DNA of 64,000 nucleotides from Halolamina salifodinae (GTDB lineage Archaea > Halobacteriota > Halobacteria > Halobacteriales > Haloferacaceae): contig NZ_JAGGLC010000003.1 in NCBI RefSeq assembly GCF_017874235.1, positions 62,001-126,000 of the forward strand, given 5' to 3'. Made by a program: the position numbers and the translations under genes. The stretch's first letter is position 1. Each line of letters begins with the position of its first letter. The notes below the pieces were generated by a model. That model searched no databases and was not told where the DNA came from. It worked only from the letters and a program-made list of their open reading frames with translations. This document shows positions 8,129-16,357 of the stretch, piece after piece.

Positions 8129-9252
8129 ATCCGAAGTCGATATTTCTTCTATAACCACTGTTCTCTTCTTGAGAGCCATAAGTAGAGATATCGGCGTTAT
8201 GAGGGTTTGTATAGCCCGTGAGGGTGTATTGCTCGTTGTCGGTGTTGGTGGTCGAAGTCTAATCTGTCGGGAGAGGGTCTCTATGTCCCATACTGATTTT
8301 CTTAACCGTAAGTTTTATATAATATAGTTTTAATACAGTATCGACTCTAAACGAGATATAGACAGGGACAGGCTCGGTCTCGATGCCGTGGGTGGATTTT
8401 GAGATTTTGGAGAGAGACAGACAGACACGATAATCTTGGTTTCGTGCGCACGCTATTACAGAGGGGCGGGGGTGGGTGTCTGTCTGTCGTCTAGGTGGTT
8501 GCTTTCTTGCGATTTTGAGAACATAAACAGACATGTCTCGGGATGGGAGCCAAGAAAGCGACACCACTCTAAACCGTCAAGAACAGTACGCTCACACGCT
8601 CACACGCACGATGTGACGATGAAGACAACGAGAAGTCGGATAATCGGGGGAGACACTACCCACCGTATCCTACGAAAGTCTGTCCGTAACCCATCCGAAA
8701 CCGTTGAATCGTGTTAAGATAGAGTCCGACTCCCAAGCCAACCTGTGTTCTCTGAAGATGAGTTAAGATTGGGCCAAGATAGAACAGTACTGTAACAGTA
8801 ATAACTAGAATAGCTAATAGCTAAGAAAATAGCTAATTAGCTATTTCTCTAGTATAGTAGTATAGTAGTATAGTAGTATAGTAGTAAATATAGTAAATAG
8901 CTAATAGCTAAGAAAATAGCTAATTAGCTATTTGTTAGTATAGTAGTTAGTATAGTAACAGTAGTTCCGTGTGTTTGGGTGGAACATCTTCATCCCAATC
9001 AGGGTAGACTCGTCGGGAGAAGAATCTTGACGGGATATGTCAGGGTACTGTATTGTGACTATATTATTTAAAGTTTACGGGTACTTAAAAGAAACCCACC
9101 TATAGGGACAGACGGACACTCAGACAATCTTGACACCACCAGCCTACCTACCACCGACGGCGTGCATATGCCTCAAATACGCCTGTATATGGTGGATATG
9201 ACCGACAGTATAGCCGTATACACGGGCACGCATAGACGGGTTGTATAGGGCG
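8129..9252. other. Long AT-rich non-coding region of the element
   Basis: About 1.1 kb without a convincing gene. It holds a 13-bp inverted repeat (GACAGACAGACAC at 8416-8428 and its complement at 8476-8488), a perfect CGTGCGCACG palindrome near 8443, the right arm of the 61-bp inverted repeat, a tandem TATAGTAG tract and a second copy of the 38-bp palindromic repeat. Short ORFs at 8436-8717 and elsewhere have no codon bias or start signals. An origin or partition locus is plausible. Confidence 0.6.
8786..8933. repeat. Right arm of the 61-bp inverted repeat plus 38-bp direct repeat
   Basis: 8786-8846 is the inverted partner of 3010-3070 (59/61). Its last 38 bases (8809-8846) recur perfectly in direct orientation at 8896-8933. 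The intervening 49 bases are mostly a tandem TATAGTAG tract of four to five units. Palindromes plus iteron-like repeats are typical of replication origins or partition sites. Confidence 0.85.
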
Positions 9253-9483
9253 TTAGAAAGTGGGTGTGTAGTCGTCGTCCATCCGACCTCGTATCTTTTC
9301 TCGGATGATTTGTTCTTCTGACTGTTGTTGATTGTCGATTTGTCCTTCGGCGGCGCAGACTCCGAGATGATGGACGCAACTGTAGTATTCGTCTAAGAGT
9401 TCGTCGTCTTCGAGGTCGTCTAGGGTTGTAGAATCAGTGTCTTCGATATCATCGGGGATGTGTTCTGTGGGGTCTTCGCTCAT
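9253..9483 (-). CDS. Small acidic hypothetical protein
   Basis: A 76-residue acidic protein (N-terminus MSEDPTEHIPDDIEDTDSTT), not recognised. It has a YYSCVHHLGVC segment with two Cys and two His that could bind a metal. It is divergent from the 74-residue membrane protein at 9590. Moderate support from length and acidity only. Confidence 0.45.
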   Translation of the reverse strand: MSEDPTEHIPDDIEDTDSTTLDDLEDDELLDEYYSCVHHLGVCAAEGQIDNQQQSEEQIIREKIRGRMDDDYTPTF

Positions 9484-9555
9484 AGGAAAGAATAGTATCT
9501 ACAGCTTGTTAGGCGCTCCTCTATTCGTCTATTTCCTGTTTTGTCGTTTGACCCC

Positions 9556-9588
9556 TAGCTTACTAACCGTGGGTGTATTAGTAAGCTA
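9556..9588. promoter_or_regulatory. Perfect 11-bp inverted repeat in front of 9590
   Basis: TAGCTTACTAA (9556-9566) and its exact complement TTAGTAAGCTA (9578-9588) are separated by 11 bases and end one base before an ATG. It may be a repressor operator over a leaderless start, or a recombinase site with 11-bp arms close to the element end. Confidence 0.6.
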
Positions 9589-9589
9589 T

Positions 9590-9814
9590 ATGACAGAAGT
9601 TGATATTAGCGACCGTGATTTGTCTGAAGAGGAAGCGAATAAAGCGTTGGATAGAGCTGAGAAGAAGAAGGGTGGTTCGGGGTCGAGTTCTTCGAGTAGT
9701 TCGTCTTCGTCGTCGGATGATGGGAACGGTGGGTTTTGGTTGTTAGTGGCTATTATTGCGTTGGTTGTGATTGCGAAGTATGGTGCTGATGCGTCGGGTA
9801 TTTTGATTGGGTGA
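9590..9814 (+). CDS. Single-helix membrane protein with poly-Ser linker
   Basis: A 74-residue protein: an acidic/basic N-terminal amphipathic region, a run of about twelve serines (residues 30-42), a DDGNGG spacer and one membrane helix (about 49-63). The ATG directly follows the 11-bp inverted repeat. It is the last gene before the element boundary. A C-tail-anchored or surface-anchored accessory protein is likely; the family is unknown. Confidence 0.5.
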   Translation: MTEVDISDRDLSEEEANKALDRAEKKKGGSGSSSSSSSSSSSDDGNGGFWLLVAIIALVVIAKYGADASGILIG

Positions 9815-9945
9815 TTTGGTCGGTCGGAGGTTTTGGTTTTGTTCAATTTCTGGTCTTCCGTGTGCGTGTGTTCAATTTCGGCGTGTTTCTCGTCGTGTTG
9901 AGCGTGGGAGGTCGATAGCGTACAAACAGCGTTAGTAAAATTAGT

Positions 9946-10395
9946 TTATTTCTGGTTGTAGAGGCCGGCCGAGGAGATGGTCTCGGCGAGTTCGTCCTGC
10001 GGGGCGGCGGCGAGCGATTCGGCGAGATCGCCGGCCGGGCCGTCCTCGTCGTACCGGTTCATCAGGCTGTCGTGGGCCGGCTGGCTGGCCTTGTCGCTGG
10101 TGTTCTGGCTCAGAATCGTTCGGACCAGACACTCGAAGGCGTCCTGCCCGCCGTAGGCCTTCTGCCAGTACATCTCGCCGAGTTCGTCGACGACCGCCTC
10201 GGCGCGGGTTTCCGGCTCGCTCTCGCCGGCCCCGATTGGTGCGTCGCCCTCGGTGGGTCGCGGGTCGTCGCCATCGTCGATGTGCTCGCCATCGGCGGCA
10301 GCAGTCCCGGCGTCGATGTGCTCCCCGCCGCCGCCCGGGCCGCCACTGATGTTCTCGGCTGGCTCGTCCGGCCGGTTGTCGGCGTCGTCGCTCAT
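9946..10395 (-). pseudogene. Endonuclease III family gene, N-terminal fragment cut by the element
   Basis: 149 codons remain. After an acidic, low-complexity N-terminal extension, residues about 65-149 match the start of the endonuclease III fold, including the diagnostic LVRTILSQNTSDKA segment. The reading breaks after GLYNQK, before the helix-hairpin-helix, the catalytic Lys/Asp and the iron-sulfur cluster. A stop supplied by AT-rich DNA follows at 9946-9948. The rest is expected beyond the left side of the window, at the other end of the element. The fragment is presumably inactive as a glycosylase. Confidence 0.85.
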
Positions 10396-10447
10396 ACGCG
10401 CCGTTGGCTCGCGGTCCGCAAAAAGCGCCCGGCAGCGGTGGGCGGCC

Positions 10448-10924
10448 TCAGTTCGCTCCTGGCTCGACGGTCAGCGTCAGGGTCAGCTCCGCACCGTCGG
10501 CGAGCGCGTCGATCAGGTCCTGATCCAGATCCGTGGCGGCGCCGTCGGCGTCGACGAACACGGTCCGGTCGTCGACGTAGTCGCTGGTTCGGCCGACGAG
10601 GCTGCGGTCGCCCTCAAAGGTGAGTTCCGGGTCGCCGCGTGCGCGGATGGTGTCCGTGAGGGTGCCGTCGTTCGTCTGGACGGTGAACTCCGCGGTGATC
10701 GTTGCGTCGGCGGACTGGCAGGCGGAGACGAACGTCTGGTCGAAGTCGGCGGGCGTCGTATCGGCCTCGATGCCGACGATACAGTCGCCCGCGGGGGTGA
10801 GCCAGTCGTCGCTGGTGAGTTCGACCGTGCTCTGGTGCTCGCCGCTCACGTGCTCGTGGCCGTGGGCGCGGATCCGATGGACGTGGCGGCCGTCGTCGAC
10901 GGGCACGTCGTCTGCGTCGCTCAT
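10448..10924 (-). CDS. DUF371 family protein
   Basis: A 158-residue protein matching the archaeal DUF371 family. The pattern HxHxxxSGEHQSTVELT followed by LTPAGDCIVGIEAD is its hallmark. The start at 10924 (MSDADDVP) is chosen because the upstream 38 codons are Arg-rich shadow sequence. Function of the family is unknown; it is widespread and soluble. It lies just downstream of the broken endonuclease III gene on the same strand. Confidence 0.8.
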   Translation of the reverse strand: MSDADDVPVDDGRHVHRIRAHGHEHVSGEHQSTVELTSDDWLTPAGDCIVGIEADTTPADFDQTFVSACQSADATITAEFTVQTNDGTLTDTIRARGDPELTFEGDRSLVGRTSDYVDDRTVFVDADGAATDLDQDLIDALADGAELTLTLTVEPGAN

Positions 10925-11205
10925 ACCGCCCGGTCGGCGACGGCGCGGGAAGTGCCTGCCGGACCGGAACGACCTCCAGTGGGGTGTGCGGGTACGTGAC
11001 GGTCGGTAACGGGCGTGTGAGGCAATTACACCCGCCACTCACCGAAGAATTTAACTACGGCAACAGCATACGTTTGATCACCAGAACGCCTCCGGCGCTG
11101 GTGGCACCGCACGCAGAATGATCGGGAACTCTTATTCACGTTCCGTCGCGGTTCCATCAGCGTCCGCTGTGTCCGGAGGGCGGATGGTACAGAGGTTTGA
11201 TTAGC

Positions 11206-12129
11206 ATGGTAACGAAAGAGGACGTACTCCAGAAGTACGACGTCGCAGCACTGAAAGAAGAAGACAACGTCGACCTCCCCGACGAGAAGTTGGAAGACGG
11301 TTCGAAAGGTGAGCTGATCAAGCTCGCCGGCCAGCTTCGGGATCGACGAAACGACCTGAACCAGCTCGCATCCGAGCGAGCCTCCGAGCGTGACGACCTG
11401 AACGCGAAGACGCGCGAGAAGGTCGACGAGGCTCAGGAGCACCGCGAGAAGCGCGACGAGCTCAACGAGCAGGTTCAGGAGCACAAGGAGAGCCGAAACG
11501 AGCTCAACGCCGAGGCCAACGAGCTGTTCGACGAGGTCGAGGAGATGAAGGAGGACCTCGAACTCGACGACGGCAAGGACGCCGAGCAGCTCCGCGAGGA
11601 GATCGAAGACCTCGAGTTCCGTCAGCAGACGGAAGTGCTCTCCGCGGAGGACGAGCGCGAACTCATCGAGGAGATCGAGGAGAAGCGCGAGCAGCTCGCC
11701 GAGCGCGAGGAGAAGGTCGACCAGAGTGGCGATCTCGAGGAGACCGTCGAGAAGGCCGAGGAGGTCCGCTCCGAAGCCAGCCAGCACCACCAGAAGGTGA
11801 CGGAGCTGGCCGACAAGGCCCAGGAGCACCACAACGAGATGATCGAGGCCTACCGCGAGGCCGACGAGATCCGTGACGAGGCCGACGAGATGCACGAGCT
11901 GTTCGTCGAGGCCCAGGAGGCGGCCGACCGCCACCACGAGGACTTCGTCCGCGTCCAGAAGCGCCTGCGCGAACTGGACAAGGAAGAAGAGGAAGAGCGC
12001 AAGGACGAGCGCGAGCAGAAGATGGAAGAGGAGAAAGAAGAGGCCGAGGAGATCTACCAGAAGTTCAAGGAGGGCGAGACCCTCGACACCGAGGACCTGA
12101 TGAAGCTCCAGAAGACCGGCCTGCTGTAA
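11206..12129 (+). CDS. Long coiled-coil protein
   Basis: A 307-residue protein that is almost entirely heptad-repeat coiled coil, rich in Glu, Lys, Arg and Gln, from about residue 45 to 290. It resembles the archaeal coiled-coil proteins often annotated by distant similarity to phosphoserine phosphatase or SMC; no catalytic motif is seen. The start at 11206 is preferred over an in-frame ATG at 11197. A structural or scaffolding role is inferred only. Confidence 0.8.
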   Translation: MVTKEDVLQKYDVAALKEEDNVDLPDEKLEDGSKGELIKLAGQLRDRRNDLNQLASERASERDDLNAKTREKVDEAQEHREKRDELNEQVQEHKESRNELNAEANELFDEVEEMKEDLELDDGKDAEQLREEIEDLEFRQQTEVLSAEDERELIEEIEEKREQLAEREEKVDQSGDLEETVEKAEEVRSEASQHHQKVTELADKAQEHHNEMIEAYREADEIRDEADEMHELFVEAQEAADRHHEDFVRVQKRLRELDKEEEEERKDEREQKMEEEKEEAEEIYQKFKEGETLDTEDLMKLQKTGLL

Positions 12130-12199
12130 CGTTCGGGAACAACGTTTCCGTTTTTGCGTAGTCCACGAGCCAGATAGCGGCGGCACCGTCGACACCGCT

Positions 12200-12261
12200 G
12201 ACGCCATCGGCGCCGTCGACATTCCGACGCCATCGGCGCCGTCGACATTCCGACGCCATCG
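12200..12261. repeat. 26-bp tandem repeat
   Basis: A 26-base unit beginning GACGCCATCGGCGCC occurs twice perfectly (12200-12225, 12226-12251) and then partially for ten bases. It lies between the coiled-coil gene and sppA. Confidence 0.8.
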
Positions 12262-12329
12262 ACCCGCCCACCTATCGACGCCTCCCCGTTGCGGCCACCC
12301 TTTTGTATGATCGCGCCGCAGTAGGATCC

Positions 12330-13334
12330 ATGTCTAACACGACTGAACGACTCGGACGATTCCTCCTCGTCGCCGGCGGCGCGTTCGTCACGCTGGTAGC
12401 GGGCTGGCTGCTGTTCGTCGAGTTCGCGGCGGATCTCGCCGATCTGCTCGGGATCCTGCTCGCCCTCCTCCTCGCGGGCGTCGCCGTCCGCCTGTTGGCC
12501 GGTATCGCCGGGAGCCAGTTCCCGACGTACAACGTCGCCGAAGTAGGGGTCGAGGGACCGATCACCCGCGACGGCGCGGGCAACAACCCAATTCCGACTG
12601 GCCCCGTCGGCGCCACTGCTGACGAGATCGCCGACCAGATCGACACCGCCGACGACGACCCGGCCGTCGACGCGCTGCTGGTCAAACTCAACACGCCCGG
12701 CGGCGAGGTGGTGCCCAGCGAGGACATCCGCAACGCCGTCGAGCGCTTCGAGGGGCCGACAGTCGCCTATGCCACCGACGTCTGTGCCAGCGGCGGCTAC
12801 TGGATCGCCTCCGGCTGTGACGAGATCTGGGCGCGCGAGCCATCCATCGTCGGCTCCATCGGCGTCGTCGGCTCCCGGCCCAACGTCTCGGACCTCGCGG
12901 ACCGACTGGGGATCAGCTACGAGCAGTTCACCGCCGGCGAGTACAAGGACGCCGGCACGCCGCTGAAGGAGATCGAGGAGGACGAACGCGAGTACCTCCA
13001 GGGGATCATCGACGGCCTCTACGACCGCTTCGTGGACCGCGTCGCCGAGGGCCGGGAGCTGAGCGAGACCGAGATCCGCGACACCGAGGCCCGGATCTAT
13101 CTCGGCGACGAGGCCGAACAGATGGGGCTGGTCGACGATACCGGCACCCGAGAAGACGTGACCGACCGCTTCGAGGAGGAACTCGGAGAGGAGGTCTCGG
13201 TTCGGGAGTTCGAGCCCCAGCGCGGGCCGCTCGCCCGCGTCGGCATGGGCGCGCGTTCGGTCGCCTACGCGTTCGGCGCGGGGCTTGCCAGTCGCGTCGA
13301 TGCGGATGGGCTGGGGTTCCAGTTCCGGACGTAA
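12330..13334 (+). CDS. sppA: Signal peptide peptidase SppA, S49 family
   Basis: A 334-residue membrane serine protease that cleaves residual signal peptides. Two hydrophobic helices span residues about 10-58. The S49 domain has LNTPGGEV (about 120-127), the nucleophile Ser154 in CASGGYW and the general base Lys206 in the YKDAG motif, giving the Ser/Lys dyad. The start at 12330 gives the normal N-terminus; an in-frame upstream ATG adds nine unlikely residues. It is a single-domain short form, as usual in archaea. Confidence 0.9.
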   Translation: MSNTTERLGRFLLVAGGAFVTLVAGWLLFVEFAADLADLLGILLALLLAGVAVRLLAGIAGSQFPTYNVAEVGVEGPITRDGAGNNPIPTGPVGATADEIADQIDTADDDPAVDALLVKLNTPGGEVVPSEDIRNAVERFEGPTVAYATDVCASGGYWIASGCDEIWAREPSIVGSIGVVGSRPNVSDLADRLGISYEQFTAGEYKDAGTPLKEIEEDEREYLQGIIDGLYDRFVDRVAEGRELSETEIRDTEARIYLGDEAEQMGLVDDTGTREDVTDRFEEELGEEVSVREFEPQRGPLARVGMGARSVAYAFGAGLASRVDADGLGFQFRT

Positions 13335-13335
13335 T

Positions 13336-13398
13336 CAGCGACGGCACAGTCTCCATCGCCGCGCGACGGAGCGCGCGGCAGTGAGCGAGCCGTCGCTG
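13336..13398 (-). repeat. Dispersed hairpin repeat, inverted copy
   Basis: CAGCGACGGC and its complement GCCGTCGCTG bound an inner GC-rich hairpin. Read on the minus strand it aligns with the 71-bp tandem units at 22635-22919, including the shared GGAGACTGTGCCGTCGCTG end. It sits just after sppA and could form a strong terminator-like structure. Confidence 0.75.
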
Positions 13399-13473
13399 TC
13401 GCAGAGTGGATGATTGTCGACCGAACAACGCACTGACCCGAAGCTTAACCTCCCGGGGCCCGTCGCCCTCGCT

Positions 13474-14607
13474 GTGAGCACGCTGGTCCTCTGTGTGGAC
13501 CGCTCCAACGACATCGGCGCCAAGTCGGGCGCGGCGATGCCCGTCGCTGGCTGGGAGGCGGTCCGCTCGCTCGTCACCGACGTCGGCCTCGCTGACCCCG
13601 AGGACGCGAGCGTCAACTGTCTGCTCGAAGCCCTCCGCGTCGCGCGCGAACTGACAGACGGCGGCGACGACGCCACCGTCGCGGTCGTCTCCGGCGGCGG
13701 CGACTCCCGCGTCGGCGCCGACCGCGCCATCGCCCGCCAGATCGACGACCTGATCGAGCGCTACGACCCGGATTCGGCTGTGGTCGTCGTCGACAGCGCC
13801 GAAGACGAACGCGTCGTTCCGATTGTGGAGTCCCGCATCGGCGTCGACGGCGTCGACCGCGTGGTCGTCCGGCAGGCCCGCGACCTCGAGTCCACCTACT
13901 ACCTCCTGAAGCAGTTCCTCGGCGACGAGGAGATGCGCGAGACCGTCCTCGTCCCGCTGGGGGTCGCGCTCCTCGTGTTGCCGGCGCTGGCGATCCAGTT
14001 CTCCCTCCAGATCGCGATGGCGGGGTTGGCCTCGCTGCTCGGGGCCGTCTTGCTGTACAAGGGGCTGGCTATCGACGACCGACTGGAGAACACGCCCGAG
14101 CAGGTGCGTGAGGCGCTCTACTCCGGGCAGGTGTCGGTCGTCACCTACGCCGTCGCCGTCGGGCTGGCGCTCGTCGGTGCCTTCCTCGGTGGCCTCTCGG
14201 CGTCCGCCGCCGCCGAGGAGCCGGTGTTGATCCGGGTCGCGCTGTTTATCTACGACGCCGTGCCGTGGCTGGCGCTGGCAGCGCTGACGGCCTCCGCCGG
14301 CCGGCTGATCGACGAGCGCATCCGCGACGAACGGCTCACCTCGCCGGTGTTGAACCTCCCGTTCGGCGTCGTCGCTGTCGGGCTGGTCGTCCGCGGCTTC
14401 ACGGGCTACTTCCTCGAACGGCAGGCCGGCATCGATCACCTCACGATGTCTCTCTGGACGATGGAGATCACGTTCCAGCCGGGCCAGCGGCTGCTCGCGT
14501 TCATCGTCGCCGGCATCGTCGTGTCGCTGATCGGCGTCCGGGTAGCCTCGCGCGTGACCGAAGAACTGCCAGAAGAGACCGTGGAGTCAGAAGCCGAGCA
14601 GTCCTAG
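13474..14607 (+). CDS. DUF373 family membrane protein
   Basis: A 377-residue protein with the DUF373 signature LVCVDRSNDIG-like at its N-terminus (seen as TLVLCVDRSNDIGAKSG). The first 150 residues are a soluble alpha/beta domain; residues about 155-365 carry roughly seven membrane helices. The GTG at 13474 is chosen because an AAGCTTA TATA-like block lies about 29 nt upstream and the family begins exactly there; a TTG 20 codons earlier is less likely. Function unknown. It converges on the next gene with overlapping stops. Confidence 0.8.
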   Translation: MSTLVLCVDRSNDIGAKSGAAMPVAGWEAVRSLVTDVGLADPEDASVNCLLEALRVARELTDGGDDATVAVVSGGGDSRVGADRAIARQIDDLIERYDPDSAVVVVDSAEDERVVPIVESRIGVDGVDRVVVRQARDLESTYYLLKQFLGDEEMRETVLVPLGVALLVLPALAIQFSLQIAMAGLASLLGAVLLYKGLAIDDRLENTPEQVREALYSGQVSVVTYAVAVGLALVGAFLGGLSASAAAEEPVLIRVALFIYDAVPWLALAALTASAGRLIDERIRDERLTSPVLNLPFGVVAVGLVVRGFTGYFLERQAGIDHLTMSLWTMEITFQPGQRLLAFIVAGIVVSLIGVRVASRVTEELPEETVESEAEQS

Positions 14608-15371
14608 AACTGGCCGGAACTGCTCGAGCGGCTGGTGTTCTCCTGCTGGGGGCGGATCACGTCGGCGAGCGTGACGACCCCGCCGAGCAGCCAGCCCAGC
14701 GGGACGGCGATACCGAACCACATCGCGACGTACGCCGGGCCTTCGAGGGCGAACCGGCTCCGGATGATCTGGTTCAGCCCGCCGACCGTGAGCACGTTGT
14801 CGAGGATCCAGATGGCGAGGTTCGTGCTCCCGGTGAGCACGCCCGCGAGCGCCGGCGAGTAGAGCGCGGCGACGACGGGCGGCAGGAACAGCGCAGTCAT
14901 CGCCGCCGGGTACGCGAGCACGACGCTCGTCGCGCGGCCGCCCCGGCGCGAGAGCACGAACGCCAGCGCCGCGGCGATGGTGGCGACACCGCCGGCGGCG
15001 CCGACTGCGATCAGTCCGTCTGTCGAGAACTGGCGGACCCACGCCCCGACGGTGAGCAGGCCCCAGGTGACTGCCGCGAGGCCGACGACGCCGACGATAC
15101 CGAGTCGGGTGGTCGCGGAGTCGAGTTTGGTCGCGTAGTAGCGGGTCGCGAAGCCAAGCAGGAGAAGCGGGTAGCCGATCACGACCAGCGGAACCCCGAG
15201 TGCGGCCCACGCGTAGTAGGCGGCCTTCTGCCCACCCGTCTCGGGCTGCCACCGGCCCAGCACGCTGCCGGCGTTGAGCTGTCTCGGGAACAACAGCTCC
15301 ATCCACGTCGCGTGGAGGCGCGCGACGTCGATGCGGATGGCGTCGATCAGTCCGGTTCGTTGCCCTTGCAT
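14604..15371 (-). CDS. Multi-spanning membrane protein, YIP1-like topology
   Basis: A 255-residue integral membrane protein with about five to six helices between residues 55 and 240 and a Ser-rich tail. It is not confidently assigned: halophile membrane proteins of the YIP1/DUF1282 type have similar layout. The stop overlaps that of the DUF373 gene. Confidence 0.6.
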   Translation of the reverse strand: MQGQRTGLIDAIRIDVARLHATWMELLFPRQLNAGSVLGRWQPETGGQKAAYYAWAALGVPLVVIGYPLLLLGFATRYYATKLDSATTRLGIVGVVGLAAVTWGLLTVGAWVRQFSTDGLIAVGAAGGVATIAAALAFVLSRRGGRATSVVLAYPAAMTALFLPPVVAALYSPALAGVLTGSTNLAIWILDNVLTVGGLNQIIRSRFALEGPAYVAMWFGIAVPLGWLLGGVVTLADVIRPQQENTSRSSSSGQF

Positions 15372-15449
15372 TGGGCGTGCAGAGTAGCCGCGCCGAAGTG
15401 AAAGTTGCGGTGCGGAGGGCGGGTGACTACCGCCCGCGTTTCGGCTGGC

Positions 15450-16301
15450 TTACTGGTTCCACGGGCCGAACTCCGGATCGACCTTTCGGTCGTGTTCGTC
15501 GAGTTCGTCGATGGCGTCGAGTTCGCCGTCGTTGAGCTGGAGCGAGAGTGACGCCCAGTTGTCGTGGAGATGCGCTTCGCCCGAGGCCTTCGGGATGGCG
15601 GTGACGCCGCGCTCGCGGAGCCACGCCAGACTCACCCGTGCCTCGCTGACGGTGTGGTCGCCGGCGATGTCGCTGAGCACCTCGTGGCCGAACACGTCGC
15701 CGCGGGCCAGCGGCGAGTACGCGACCGGCTCGATGCCGTGCTCCTCGGTCGCCTCGCGGACGGCGTCCTGCTGGAGCAGCGGGTGACACTCGAACTGGTG
15801 GGCGAAGATGTCGTGGTCGGCGTGGTCGACGGCGGCCTCGATCTGTTCGGGTTCGAAGTTGGAGATGCCGATGCGGTCGGTGACGCCCTCCTCGACCAGT
15901 TCGTCGAACGCGCGGAACGTCTCGACGGGATCGTACGCCTCGGCCGGCCAGTGGACGTACAGCAGGTCCACCTTCTCGACGCCGAGGTCGTCGACGGCGT
16001 CGTGTGCCTGCTCGATAGCGTCCTCGTAGCCGAGGTCGGATTTCCAGATCTTGGTCGCGAGGAAGACATCCTCGCGGTCAACGCTGCTGCGCTTGATGCC
16101 GTCGCCGACCAGATGTTCGTTCCCGTAGCCGCGCGCGGTGTCGATGTGGCGGTAACCCATCCCGAGGGCGGTTTCGACAGCTTCGGGCGTGACCTCCTCG
16201 TCGGTTAGCTGCCACGTCCCCATCCCGAGCATCGGCATCCCGCTCGCCCGTGGACAGTCGTTGGCCGTCGCGACCTCATCGCCGGTAGGCTTCTCGCTCA
16301 T
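15450..16301 (-). CDS. Aldo/keto reductase
   Basis: A 283-residue NADPH-dependent oxidoreductase of the (beta/alpha)8 AKR superfamily. The catalytic tetrad is visible: Asp54 in HIDTA, Tyr59 in RGYGNE, Lys84 in ATKIW and His117 in YVHWP. The cofactor region near residue 240 reads AIPKAS. The length and SNFEPEQIE motif fit the short AKR5-type group acting on small aldehydes and ketones. Substrate not predictable. Confidence 0.9.
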   Translation of the reverse strand: MSEKPTGDEVATANDCPRASGMPMLGMGTWQLTDEEVTPEAVETALGMGYRHIDTARGYGNEHLVGDGIKRSSVDREDVFLATKIWKSDLGYEDAIEQAHDAVDDLGVEKVDLLYVHWPAEAYDPVETFRAFDELVEEGVTDRIGISNFEPEQIEAAVDHADHDIFAHQFECHPLLQQDAVREATEEHGIEPVAYSPLARGDVFGHEVLSDIAGDHTVSEARVSLAWLRERGVTAIPKASGEAHLHDNWASLSLQLNDGELDAIDELDEHDRKVDPEFGPWNQ

Positions 16302-16357
16302 GTCCCAGCGGAGGTCCGCGCAAGGAAAAGTCGTTGTGGCCCCGGCCCGGGTGGGCC

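Larger units (their letters stand above)
1..9950. mobile_element. Integrated virus- or plasmid-like element, right-hand part
   Basis: Base composition is clearly AT-rich up to about 9950 and then changes abruptly to the very GC-rich host. Nearly all genes here are unfamiliar, short and acidic or membrane proteins, and long AT-rich non-coding repeats are present. The right boundary lies inside a truncated endonuclease III gene: host codons run down to the lysine codon at 9949-9951 and an element-derived stop follows. The left end, the remaining part of the interrupted gene and any integrase lie outside the window. Gene order 7540 to 3154 resembles a pleolipovirus structural block, which is inference from layout only. 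Confidence 0.85.

Noticed and set aside
8436..8717. 93-codon plus-strand ORF in the element's non-coding region
   Set aside because: No promoter at a suitable distance, basic composition unlike all other proteins here, and overlap with a hairpin.
11026..12222. 398-codon minus-strand ORF opposite the coiled-coil gene
   Set aside because: Leu-rich runs come from reading GAG/GAC codons in reverse; no start signal and the plus-strand gene is convincing.
13006..14439. 477-codon minus-strand ORF opposite sppA and the DUF373 gene
   Set aside because: Its sequence is the antisense shadow of two well-supported genes, with Asp/Arg/His-rich composition and no family pattern.
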